The notes below the pieces were generated by a model. It saw nothing but the letters and a program-made list of their open reading frames with translations. It was not told the origin of the DNA and searched no databases. Source: an uncultured archaeon (GTDB lineage Archaea; Thermoproteota; Nitrososphaeria; Nitrososphaerales; Nitrosopumilaceae). Taken from it: a stretch of DNA of 16,706 nt. The stretch lies in the NCBI GenBank assembly GCA_950073955.1, contig CATMRH010000019.1:1-16706 (forward strand), written 5' to 3'. Shown here piece by piece: positions 7,138 through 14,406 of the stretch; position 1 is the first letter of the stretch; every line of letters starts with the position of its first letter. Made by a program: the position numbers and the translations under genes.

Positions 7138-8411
7138 TTTTTCACCGATTTTAACGCAGCATGATATGCATCAAGTGTTTTGTTTAGATCATTTTCAGTA
7201 TGGGCATCAGATAGGAAAACAACTTCAAACTGTGAAGGTGCAATAAAAATTCCTTTTTTTAGTAAGGTTCTGAACATTTTTTGGAATTTTTTTGCATTTG
7301 CATTTTTTGATGTCTTGTAATCAATGACAGGTTTGTTAGTAAAGAAAATCTGGAACATTGATGCTGTAAAATTAATCTGGTGAGGAATTCTCATATCAGT
7401 AGCCATATCGTCTAGGGTTGTGGTAAACAACAGATTGAATCTTTCAAGTTTGGAATAAAGTTTGTTTTTTATTTTGTTAATTGTCTTAATTGAACTAATT
7501 GCAGCACTAACAGAAATAGGATTACCAGCAAAAGTACTTGCTTGATAGACTTTACCTCCTGGAGAGAGCAAATCCATAATCTCTTTTCTTCCACCGACTG
7601 CAGCAATTGTAAATCCGTTGCTTAGGGCTTTGGCAATTGTAGTTATATCAGGTTTGATTCCAAAATGTTCCTGAGCACCACCTGGAGCTACTCTAAATCC
7701 AGTTACTACTTCATCGAAAATTAACGGTATATTATTTTCTTTAGTAATTTTTCTCAGATCAGAAAGAAAGTTCTTTTCAGGTAAGATCAAACCCATGTTA
7801 GCTAAGATTGGCTCAACAATAACTCCTGCAATGTCTTTGTTTTGTCTAATTGTTTTTTTGAAATCTTCAATGTTGTTATACTGAACAACCAGAGTATTTT
7901 TTGAAACTTCATCAAGTATACCATCAGAAATTGAAATTCCATTGTGTGCAGAACCAGAACCTGCTTTTACCAAGACAGAGTCATGTGCGCCGTGATAACA
8001 TCCTTCAAATTTTATGATTTTTTTCTTTTTTGTAAATCCACGAGCTAGTCTGATTGCAGTCATTGTAGCTTCACCACCAGTATTTACCAATCGTACTTTA
8101 TCAATAGATGGAAAATTTCCAATAATTAGTTTTGATAATTCTATTTCAGATTCAGTAGGAGTACAATAAAGAGTACCTTTTGACAGTTGATTTGTGACAG
8201 AGTTAATGATCTCTTTTCTTCTATGTCCTAAAAGTAATGCACCATAACCATTGCAAAAATCGATGTAACGATTATTGTCTTCATCCCAAATGTATGCACC
8301 ATTAGATTTTTTTGTAAAGAATGGATACGGTTCAAAAAATCTTACAGGGCTATTGACACCGGAGGGAATTACTTTTTTGGCACTATTGAATAATTTCTTG
8401 GAGTTTGACAA
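7134..8411 (-). CDS. hemL: Glutamate-1-semialdehyde 2,1-aminomutase
   Basis: A 425-residue PLP enzyme that converts glutamate-1-semialdehyde to 5-aminolevulinate in the C5 pathway. Motifs: AKKVIPSGVNSPVR (11-24), DFCNGYGALLLGH (51-63), FEGCYHGAHDSVLVKAGSG (135-153), the PLP-binding FDEVVTGFR (232-240) and Lys261 in AKALSNGF as the Schiff-base lysine. The usual SGTEA motif reads TGGEA here (111-115), a small departure. The start is TTG at 8409-8411: an in-frame TGA lies two codons upstream, so no longer protein is possible, and the reading begins with the family's normal N-terminus. It lies 25 bases after the aquaporin and heads the tetrapyrrole genes; hemA and hemB are not in the window. Confidence 0.95.
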   Translation of the reverse strand: MSNSKKLFNSAKKVIPSGVNSPVRFFEPYPFFTKKSNGAYIWDEDNNRYIDFCNGYGALLLGHRRKEIINSVTNQLSKGTLYCTPTESEIELSKLIIGNFPSIDKVRLVNTGGEATMTAIRLARGFTKKKKIIKFEGCYHGAHDSVLVKAGSGSAHNGISISDGILDEVSKNTLVVQYNNIEDFKKTIRQNKDIAGVIVEPILANMGLILPEKNFLSDLRKITKENNIPLIFDEVVTGFRVAPGGAQEHFGIKPDITTIAKALSNGFTIAAVGGRKEIMDLLSPGGKVYQASTFAGNPISVSAAISSIKTINKIKNKLYSKLERFNLLFTTTLDDMATDMRIPHQINFTASMFQIFFTNKPVIDYKTSKNANAKKFQKMFRTLLKKGIFIAPSQFEVVFLSDAHTENDLNKTLDAYHAALKSVKN

Positions 8412-8436
8412 TATTCAGCTGTATTATGAGTCATTA

Positions 8437-9120
8437 TTATTCGTAATTTGAGGCTCTTTGTGCTTGGAATTTGTTACGAAAAAGAAATGCAACTATAGTT
8501 GTTCCAACAAATGGTGCTGTCCAATACAGCCATAGATTACTTAGTTCCCCAGATAGCAATGCTGGTGCAAGTGCTCTGGCAGGATTCATTGATGCTCCTG
8601 AGATAAATGCCAGAAATAAAATATCTAAACCTACAATACCACCAATTGCAACACCACTAAATCCTTTCAAACCTTTTGTATAAACAACATAAAAAATGAC
8701 TCCCATAAGCATAGCAGATGCTAATACTTCAACTGAAAATATTAGAAAAATTGAAAAATCATAGTTTGGGATATTTGCACCAAGATCTGCTTTTTCTCCA
8801 ATAAAACTGAGAATAAAAAGTGAACCCAATAACGCACCAATTATTTCTGCTGTAAAATAATATGCAACTTGAATTTTTGTAATGTGTCCTGTAATGTAAT
8901 AACCAATAGTTACAGCAGGATTGAAATGAGCTAAAGATATTTTTCTAAAAGCATACACAGCAATAAGTAATGCAATAAAGGGCGCAAGAGCTGCAAATGG
9001 AATTCCTAACTTACCATCAAATACTTCAGCATCATAAACAATTGAACCAGTGGCAAAAACTACAAGAAGAAAAGTTCCAATTAACTCTACAATGAAAATT
9101 TGTAAATTTGAATAAGCCAT
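8437..9120 (-). CDS. Aquaporin (MIP family channel), AqpM-like
   Basis: A 227-residue membrane channel with six predicted hydrophobic helices and two half-helices. Both signature boxes are intact: HFNPAVT with NPA at 67-69, and GASMNPARA with NPA at 179-181 and the selectivity-filter arginine Arg182. Alanine, not aspartate, follows Arg182, so it is of the water-channel rather than the glycerol-facilitator type. Twelve residues before the second NPA, where water-specific AqpZ has histidine, there is Ile167, as in the archaeal AqpM and in plant tonoplast aquaporins with wider pores. It could therefore pass CO2, ammonia or other small molecules as well as water (inference). It follows sbtB by 26 bases and precedes hemL by 25 bases on the same strand. 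Confidence 0.93.
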   Translation of the reverse strand: MAYSNLQIFIVELIGTFLLVVFATGSIVYDAEVFDGKLGIPFAALAPFIALLIAVYAFRKISLAHFNPAVTIGYYITGHITKIQVAYYFTAEIIGALLGSLFILSFIGEKADLGANIPNYDFSIFLIFSVEVLASAMLMGVIFYVVYTKGLKGFSGVAIGGIVGLDILFLAFISGASMNPARALAPALLSGELSNLWLYWTAPFVGTTIVAFLFRNKFQAQRASNYE

Positions 9121-9144
9121 TAGTTATGTTCCAAGGATACTTGC

Positions 9145-9154
9145 TGTTAAAATT
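9145..9154 (-). promoter_or_regulatory. Possible TATA box of the aquaporin gene
   Basis: The minus strand reads AAATTTTAAC, overlapping the end of sbtB and centred about 29 bases upstream of the aquaporin ATG. It would allow transcription apart from sbtAB, but in such AT-rich DNA chance matches are common. Confidence 0.25.
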
Positions 9155-9449
9155 TTTCAGTTCTTACTACGCCAACATCGCTTACATAAAGTACTATGGC
9201 AAAATTGGCAAACATGGTTCTTGAGATCTCCTCCACAATATCTGACAATTTGTCTTCTCTCATAATTATCTCAACTTTGACATTTTTTTCATTTTTGAAG
9301 CCTTGACCACGTAAACCACGTGCTCCATTTCCTTCTACTTCATAAGTTGTATATCCAGTAATTTCATGTTTTTTTAAAATTTCAATGATATTTTTTTGTG
9401 CAAGAATTTCACAAGTAACAGTAAGTAATTTCACGTTATAGAATTTCAT
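9147..9449 (-). CDS. sbtB: PII-like regulatory protein SbtB
   Basis: A 100-residue PII-fold signalling protein, expected to form a trimer, bind adenine nucleotides and control the SbtA transporter encoded just upstream. The ferredoxin-like fold is suggested by the first beta strand YNVKLLTVTCE, an amphipathic helix, then GYTTYEVEG (32-40), the start of the T-loop (NGARGLRGQG, 41-50), the KVEIIMRE strand, and a second helix. The C-terminal Cys-containing R-loop described for cyanobacterial SbtB is absent; the protein ends in VVRTEKF. I choose ATG 9447-9449 because it overlaps the sbtA stop as ATGA; the TTG at 9453-9455 gives only two more residues. It is too divergent from GlnB/GlnK (no uridylylation tyrosine motif) to be a classical PII protein. 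Confidence 0.82.
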   Translation of the reverse strand: MKFYNVKLLTVTCEILAQKNIIEILKKHEITGYTTYEVEGNGARGLRGQGFKNEKNVKVEIIMREDKLSDIVEEISRTMFANFAIVLYVSDVGVVRTEKF

Positions 9450-10531
9450 GTCCAATCCTGTGTGATATAATTGAATAAGTCTATCGATCCTTCTACATCA
9501 TGTGCAATTGAAGAGACAACAAACATGATAGGCAGCAAGATGATAATGTTGTAAGGAAATGTGATTCCTAATGCAGATGTAATGTAAAGACTTGGTTTTG
9601 CCTCAGGTATTGCATGACGTAATATTGCAGGTGCCGCAATAAATGACGCACTAGCTAAAAGTAATCCAAACATTACTGCACCGCCTAAACTCAATCCAAT
9701 TGCAGTTGCAACTAAAACACCGATAACTCCATTAAATGTGGGCATGATTATGGCAAAAGAAATAAGAAAAATACCAACTTTTTTGAGATCATCAAGTCTT
9801 TGACCAGCAATAATTCCCATCTCAATCATAAAGATAACAATGGCTCCTGTAAACATCCCATCAAATACAATTTTGATTGATGTGAATCCTTCCTCACCAA
9901 TGATGTAACCTATGACAATACATCCAAGCAAAATAACTATTGCCTTACCAGTAATTGATTCATGTAATACCTGAGAAAGTTTTGTCTTGGTTTCTTGTAA
10001 TCCCATTTCAATATCAGACACATCATCATTTGTGAAAGACTGTTTTTTTGCACGAATTTGTTTTGCAACTGCTATATTTGTCAAAAATATTGCCATGATA
10101 AATGAAACAGGTTCTAAAACTGCTAGAATAGCTGCAAGATATCCCTCTGATGTGACGCCTTGATTCTTGAGAAAAGACAAACCAACAGAGAAAGTAACAG
10201 CACCTACTGCACCATAAGTCGATGCTAATGCATAAGAATCAAAGAGATTGAATTTTCCTAATCTTCGTAGAATTTGATAATGATTCAAAGTAAATAAAAG
10301 AGAAATTCCAATTGCAACAACCATAGGAATTAACATGTTCTCAAATCCAGCATTTCTCATCTCTATTCCTCCATGAAGTCCAATTGCCGCAAGAAGATAG
10401 ATTGGTAAAAATTCTGAAATTGCTTCAGGAATTTTTAAATCAGATTTTATTCTGGCAGCGATAATCCCAAATAAAAAGAACAGAATTATCGGAGTAAGAA
10501 GATTAGCTTGAATTAATTGTAAAATTTCCAT
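9446..10531 (-). CDS. sbtA: SbtA-type sodium-dependent bicarbonate transporter
   Basis: A 361-residue membrane protein of the SbtA (DUF897) family, which imports bicarbonate with sodium. About ten hydrophobic helices are visible in two halves, separated by a charged cytoplasmic loop (about 158-187). Family signatures include the STYGAVGAVTFSVG stretch (108-121) in the first half and ASASFIAAPAI, HAIPEAKPSLY and GITFPYNI in the second. The neighbouring sbtB, overlapping by 4 bases, strongly supports the assignment. Bicarbonate is the carboxylation substrate of the thaumarchaeal 3-hydroxypropionate/4-hydroxybutyrate cycle, so the transporter fits autotrophic growth. A TATA-like stretch lies upstream, in the 35-base gap after pit. 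Confidence 0.9.
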   Translation of the reverse strand: MEILQLIQANLLTPIILFFLFGIIAARIKSDLKIPEAISEFLPIYLLAAIGLHGGIEMRNAGFENMLIPMVVAIGISLLFTLNHYQILRRLGKFNLFDSYALASTYGAVGAVTFSVGLSFLKNQGVTSEGYLAAILAVLEPVSFIMAIFLTNIAVAKQIRAKKQSFTNDDVSDIEMGLQETKTKLSQVLHESITGKAIVILLGCIVIGYIIGEEGFTSIKIVFDGMFTGAIVIFMIEMGIIAGQRLDDLKKVGIFLISFAIIMPTFNGVIGVLVATAIGLSLGGAVMFGLLLASASFIAAPAILRHAIPEAKPSLYITSALGITFPYNIIILLPIMFVVSSIAHDVEGSIDLFNYITQDWT

Positions 10532-10556
10532 TTGAACATTTCAGCAGATTTATGCC

Positions 10557-10568
10557 AGAATAAAAATC
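10557..10568 (-). promoter_or_regulatory. Possible sbtA TATA box overlapping the end of pit
   Basis: The minus strand reads GATTTTTATTCT, directly after and overlapping the pit stop codon and about 30 bases upstream of the sbtA ATG. The T run could also serve as a weak terminator for pit. The evidence is positional and compositional only. Confidence 0.3.
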
Positions 10569-11553
10569 AAACAAATAAGTAAATTAAATAAGTAAATGCG
10601 ATTCCCAGTATAGCACTACCAGGGATGGTAATTAACCATGCAAAAACAATTTGTCTTCCGACTTTCCAACGTACAGCACGCGTTCTTCGTGCAGCACCAG
10701 ATCCCATTATAGTACCAGTAATAGCATGAGTGGTACTTGCAGGAATGCCAAGAACAGCAAAAACTGCCAACATCATTCCACCTGCAGTTTCTGCTGCAAA
10801 TCCTTGATATGGTTTGAGTTTTGTAATTTTCATGCCAAGTGTTTTAATGACTTTATATCCGCCAAAGAAAGTCCCCAAACCCATTGCAGTTGCGGCTGCA
10901 AAGATTACCCATAAAGGCATTTCAAGTTCAGGAATCAGTCCAGCTGAAAACAAAATTAGAACGATTATACCCATAGTTTTTTGCCCATCATTTGCTCCAT
11001 GAGTTAGAGCAAACCAACCTGAAGAAATAATTTGTAATCTACCAAAAGTTTTGTTTACAATTTTAGGTCTACGATTAGCAAAAATAGTAATTATTAATCC
11101 TGTCAGCAAGAAACCAAAAATTATTCCACCGATTGGAGCAATAACAATTCCTGCAAAAATTTTGCTCAGACCACCAAAAACTAATGTTTCAAAGCCTATC
11201 CCTGCAATACCTGCGCCCATTATTCCACCAACTAATGAATGGCTGTTAGAAATTGGCAATCCAAAATATGTACATAGTACACTCCAAGTGATTGCACCTG
11301 CCAAGCCACCCACAATCATGTAAACTGTGATATCATCAGGACTCACAATTCCTTTTGCAATAGTTGTTGCTACTGCCACACCAAAAACAAAAGGTCCTAC
11401 AAAATTCATGATAGCAGATAAAGCTACTGCATGAAGTGGTTTTAGAACACGTGTTCCAATAACTGTAGCAATAGAATTTGCTGAATCATTAAATCCATTC
11501 ACAAAATCAAAGATTAATGCAACTATTATTGCTGCTATTGCTATTTCAATCAT
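10567..11553 (-). CDS. pit: Inorganic phosphate transporter, Pit family
   Basis: A 328-residue integral membrane protein of the PiT (PHO4) family, which carries phosphate (or metal-phosphate) into the cell coupled to protons or sodium. The two inverted family signatures are present: GFNDSANSIAT (20-30) in the first half and THGANDGQKTMG (184-195) in the second, with GLPISNSHSLVGG (98-110) and the related GIPASTTHAITGT near the C-terminus as the paired re-entrant segments. About ten hydrophobic helices are visible. It starts 9 bases after the DUF47 gene, the usual partner of archaeal and bacterial Pit genes, so the two form an operon. The last eight codons lie in a 13-base tandem repeat. Confidence 0.95.
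   Translation of the reverse strand: MIEIAIAAIIVALIFDFVNGFNDSANSIATVIGTRVLKPLHAVALSAIMNFVGPFVFGVAVATTIAKGIVSPDDITVYMIVGGLAGAITWSVLCTYFGLPISNSHSLVGGIMGAGIAGIGFETLVFGGLSKIFAGIVIAPIGGIIFGFLLTGLIITIFANRRPKIVNKTFGRLQIISSGWFALTHGANDGQKTMGIIVLILFSAGLIPELEMPLWVIFAAATAMGLGTFFGGYKVIKTLGMKITKLKPYQGFAAETAGGMMLAVFAVLGIPASTTHAITGTIMGSGAARRTRAVRWKVGRQIVFAWLITIPGSAILGIAFTYLIYLFV
10573..10597. repeat. 13-base tandem repeat at the 3' end of pit
   Basis: AAATAAGTAAAT occurs at 10573-10584 and again at 10586-10597, a tandem duplication with period 13. On the minus strand it encodes the C-terminal TYLIYLFV of Pit. Because 13 is not a multiple of 3, the second copy is read in another frame, so the duplication would have altered the C-terminus. 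Confidence 0.7.
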
Positions 11554-11562
11554 GGAATCATC

Positions 11563-12192
11563 TTAAGTATATTTCAAAACGATATCTTCAATGACATCTG
11601 CAACATCTACACATCTGTCAGATGCAGTCTCCATTGTTTCATAGATATCTTTTAGTTTAATGATTTGGATTGCATCATTGCTCTCAAACAGTTCTTTGAT
11701 TGCTTCTCTATACAGATCATCTACAACATGTTCAATCTTACCAGTATTTCTACAATGTTCAATCATATCTTTAGTATTTTTGATGTGTTTTAGATGTGAA
11801 ATCATATACTCTACTTCTTTTGTTGCTTTGACTAGTTCCTGAGCCATTTGTTCACAGTATGGAGGAGGAGTAGTAATTTTGTAGCTGTATACTCTTGCAG
11901 CAATACCATCCATAAAATCAATCACATCATCAATTTTTGATGCAATTCTTTGCATGTCCTCACGATCTAAAGGAGTGATGAATGTTTTGTTTAGTTCTGT
12001 AAAGATGTCACGTGTTAAAACATCTGCTTCAGTTTCAAGTTTATGGATTTTTTTTCCTTGTTCAAGATTACTAAGATCTGAGAATAAAACTACTACGGCT
12101 TCAGAGGTTTCGACTGCTTTTTTTGCTAGATTATCAAGAATTGTTAAGAGCTCTTTTTCATTAGATTTTATCCAAGATAGCCACATGCCCAT
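11563..12192 (-). CDS. PhoU-like DUF47 protein, partner of Pit
   Basis: A 209-residue, mostly helical and charged protein of the DUF47 (PhoU-related, Pit accessory) family. Visible signs are the acidic helices LDREDMQRIASKIDDVIDFMD and the later YETMETASDRCVDVADVIED, which contain the paired E/DxxxD metal-binding patterns of PhoU domains. There is no signal peptide or membrane segment, so it should act in the cytoplasm at the inner face of the transporter. It precedes pit by 9 bases and heads the operon; in other organisms such pairs regulate low-affinity phosphate uptake. The ATG at 12190-12192 is used here; an ATG two codons later is also possible. Confidence 0.88.
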   Translation of the reverse strand: MGMWLSWIKSNEKELLTILDNLAKKAVETSEAVVVLFSDLSNLEQGKKIHKLETEADVLTRDIFTELNKTFITPLDREDMQRIASKIDDVIDFMDGIAARVYSYKITTPPPYCEQMAQELVKATKEVEYMISHLKHIKNTKDMIEHCRNTGKIEHVVDDLYREAIKELFESNDAIQIIKLKDIYETMETASDRCVDVADVIEDIVLKYT

Positions 12193-12207
12193 GATTACTC
12201 AAATGTG

Positions 12208-12221
12208 TATTTAGAATTAAG
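12208..12221 (-). promoter_or_regulatory. Possible TATA box of the DUF47-pit operon
   Basis: The minus strand reads CTTAATTCTAAATA, centred about 23 bases upstream of the DUF47 start. The match is imperfect but the spacing suits a leaderless archaeal transcript. The rest of the 187-base divergent gap (12193-12379) holds no gene or RNA that I can recognise. Confidence 0.3.
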
Positions 12222-12343
12222 GTTACTTATCATAGACTCCATTCTACTATATAGAAACAATCTTTCTTGCACAATTTAACAACAGATCATTTCTGAAATC
12301 AATTGGAAAATAACATCGATCAGTATTGGCACCTATGCGTCCT

Positions 12344-12355
12344 AATATTTTATAC
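12344..12355 (+). promoter_or_regulatory. TATA box of the oxidoreductase/condensing enzyme operon
   Basis: AATATTTTATAC on the plus strand is centred about 30 bases before the GTG start at 12380, placing transcription start close to the start codon. It is the only good TATA box in the divergent gap on this strand at the right distance. Confidence 0.5.
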
Positions 12356-12379
12356 TAGAGAGGTATCAGTAGGAATTTT

Positions 12380-13306
12380 GTGACTAAAATTGGCATTGAG
12401 CTTGGGATTAGAGCTCCAGTAAAAGCTATTGAGCGAGCAGCTCAGATTGCAGATAATACTTCTGTTGAATACTTTTTTGTGCCAGAAACACATCCGGGAT
12501 TTTTTGGAGTGAATGCATTAGATGTATTATCAAATATCAGTGAGAAAGTAAAGCATGTAAAACTTGGAACGGGAATCATCAATGTATTTTCAAGAACACA
12601 AGAAGAAATTCTTGATGCTGCAAATCACATACACACAAAGACTGGTGGAAAATTTGTTTTAGGAATGGGAACAAGTGCGCCCATAATAATTAAAAATTTA
12701 TGGAATATGGAATTTAAAAAACCACTCTCACGATTAAGGGATTACTCAAATTTTATCAGGACAAAATATTCTGGCAAAATTTATTGGGCCGCAGTTGGTG
12801 AAAAAACTACAAAACTTGCAGCCGAAAATGCAGATGGTGTCATATTTTTTTTAAAACCAAAAGATCAAATTTCAAACCACATAGATATGATTAACTCAAC
12901 ACTAAAGTCTCTGAATAAATCAGAGGATGAGTTTAATGTAATTTCAATTCTTCCTACTTTTTTTACAGATAATAACAATCAAGCAAAAATGACATTAGCT
13001 AGTTACATTGGTGCAAATGAGTTTTATGCAATTTCACTAACAAATGCTGGTTTTCAAGATGAGGTTGAGAAGATAAAGAATGCATTTGAAAAAGTTGGAT
13101 TATTGGAGGCTATGCAAAATGTTGGAGATGTACTGCTTGACGAATTAACAGTTTCAGGCTCGGTAGAAGAATGTAAAGAAAAAATTAGCAAAATGATAAA
13201 AAACACGAAATTAAAAACCGTAATTTTAGGATTTGACCTACCTGAAGACAAATACACAGATGACTTTTTTGAGAAACTTGATAAATTACTGAAAAGCCTT
13301 CAATAG
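12380..13306 (+). CDS. Luciferase-like (F420-type) flavin oxidoreductase
   Basis: A 308-residue bacterial-luciferase-like barrel protein, close in pattern to coenzyme F420-dependent reductases such as methylenetetrahydromethanopterin reductase (Mer) and relatives. Signs include the N-terminal KIGIELGIRAP strand, the PETHPGFFG turn, VKLGTGIINVFSRTQEEI (59-76), a GGKFVLGMGTSAP segment (88-100), and the KPLSRLRDY helix region. Thaumarchaeota make F420 but lack methanogenesis, so a Mer role is unlikely and the substrate is unknown. The start is GTG at 12380, fitting the TATA box upstream. It is followed after a single base by the condensing enzyme gene, so the two are almost surely cotranscribed and may act in one pathway. 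FMN rather than F420 as cofactor cannot be excluded. Confidence 0.85.
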   Translation: MTKIGIELGIRAPVKAIERAAQIADNTSVEYFFVPETHPGFFGVNALDVLSNISEKVKHVKLGTGIINVFSRTQEEILDAANHIHTKTGGKFVLGMGTSAPIIIKNLWNMEFKKPLSRLRDYSNFIRTKYSGKIYWAAVGEKTTKLAAENADGVIFFLKPKDQISNHIDMINSTLKSLNKSEDEFNVISILPTFFTDNNNQAKMTLASYIGANEFYAISLTNAGFQDEVEKIKNAFEKVGLLEAMQNVGDVLLDELTVSGSVEECKEKISKMIKNTKLKTVILGFDLPEDKYTDDFFEKLDKLLKSLQ

Positions 13307-13307
13307 A

Positions 13308-14405
13308 ATGCCATCTGTGAACTTATCAAACATAGTATTTACCAAGGCGAAATTTCGTTATTCAATATCTGAGATAGTAGATGATTTTCTCAAGAAAAAG
13401 CTAGACAAAGAGGTTCGAGAATATGCAAAAAATGAGCTTGGGATAGATTATGTCTACAAATCATATGATTTTTCAAAAATTGATTTTGACAAGGGAGACT
13501 TTGTTGAACCAGATGTTAGCCTAAATGACATGTATTACAAAACAGCAAAAAAGTCTCTACGTGGGGTCAACCCTAAAAAAATAGGATTATTCATTACAAT
13601 TAATGACAATCAGCAATACCTAGATCCTTCACCAACAGTTGAGCTAATTCCCAAGCTTTCATTTAGAAAAGACATCAGAGCACAGAACTTTCAGGGATTG
13701 GCATGTTCCTCATTTTCAGAATCACTGCTAAATTCTGCAGGATACTTTCTCATGAATGGTAAAGAAGACGCGTTTGTGCTAATTGGGACTCATTATACTC
13801 CATGGTTTTTGGATAGAATAAAGCAGATTAAACACATCTCAAAAAAAGACAAAACAAATTTTTATAATTTAATTTATTTTCTGATTTTTAGTGATGCCGT
13901 TGCATCTACTATACTATCACAAACAAAGACAAAAAACACGCAAATTCAGATTGATTTAAAATCAATTCTCACTCTAAAGGATACAAAAAATACTGAGAAA
14001 AATGCAACAATCAAGATGTCTCCAGATAAAAAACACAGAATAATTTTTGATATGAAATTACAGCCAAAAAAGCTCAGAGAAGAGGTAGCAAATCTTTCTG
14101 CACAAAATCTCAAACTATTGCGCAAAAAGATGCCGTCTGAATTTAAAAGAATTAAGATCTGGGGATTACACACTGCTGGAGGTAGATTCGTAGATTATGT
14201 TGCAGGGAAATGCCAAATTGATAAAACAAAGATTGGACTCAGTTACGAGTTAATGAAAAAGACAGGTAATACAGGTGCGGTAAGCTCACTACAATTCATC
14301 AATGAATGCATAAACAAAAAAGCTCTCTCCAAAAACAGCCTAGGTTGTTTTGTGGATTATGGTTGGGAAGGAGTTAACATATTCTTATTTAGAAAATTAA
14401 ATTGA
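13308..14405 (+). CDS. Thiolase-fold condensing enzyme (KAS III/type III PKS-like)
   Basis: A 365-residue divergent member of the thiolase superfamily. Three motifs in the right order give a Cys-His-Asn triad: Cys133 in QGLACSSFSESLL, His288 in WGLHTAGGRFVDYV, and Asn321 in KKTGNTGAVSSLQFIN. This is the pattern of FabH, plant 3-ketoacyl-CoA synthases and chalcone-synthase-like type III PKSs; HMG-CoA synthase uses Glu instead, and thiolases differ in the last motif. FLIFSDAVAST (191-201) matches the FGDGAAA motif, and the C-terminal GCFVDYGWEGVNIFLFR resembles the glycine-rich end strand. The region around 205-285 is rich in lysine and weakly conserved. No membrane segment is seen. It starts 1 base after the oxidoreductase stop. 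The substrate and product are unknown; Claisen condensation of acyl-thioesters is inferred from the triad. Confidence 0.75.
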   Translation: MPSVNLSNIVFTKAKFRYSISEIVDDFLKKKLDKEVREYAKNELGIDYVYKSYDFSKIDFDKGDFVEPDVSLNDMYYKTAKKSLRGVNPKKIGLFITINDNQQYLDPSPTVELIPKLSFRKDIRAQNFQGLACSSFSESLLNSAGYFLMNGKEDAFVLIGTHYTPWFLDRIKQIKHISKKDKTNFYNLIYFLIFSDAVASTILSQTKTKNTQIQIDLKSILTLKDTKNTEKNATIKMSPDKKHRIIFDMKLQPKKLREEVANLSAQNLKLLRKKMPSEFKRIKIWGLHTAGGRFVDYVAGKCQIDKTKIGLSYELMKKTGNTGAVSSLQFINECINKKALSKNSLGCFVDYGWEGVNIFLFRKLN

Positions 14406-14406
14406 G

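Noticed and set aside
9450..9455. TTG start for sbtB two codons upstream of the ATG
   Set aside because: The ATG overlaps the sbtA stop as ATGA and begins exactly where the PII-like fold begins.
10651..11323. Several plus-strand open frames opposite pit
   Set aside because: They are mirror frames of a membrane-protein gene; the residue mix (Pro/Ile-rich or Ser/Cys-rich) is what antisense reading of hydrophobic helices gives.
12193..12379. Possible tRNA or small RNA in the divergent gap
   Set aside because: No cloverleaf, T-loop sequence or GC-rich stem could be found; the gap is accounted for by two promoters.
13308..14405. HMG-CoA synthase for the mevalonate pathway
   Set aside because: The third catalytic motif has Asn in GNTGAVSS rather than the HMGS pattern with catalytic Glu, and the Cys and His motifs match KAS III/type III PKS proteins better.
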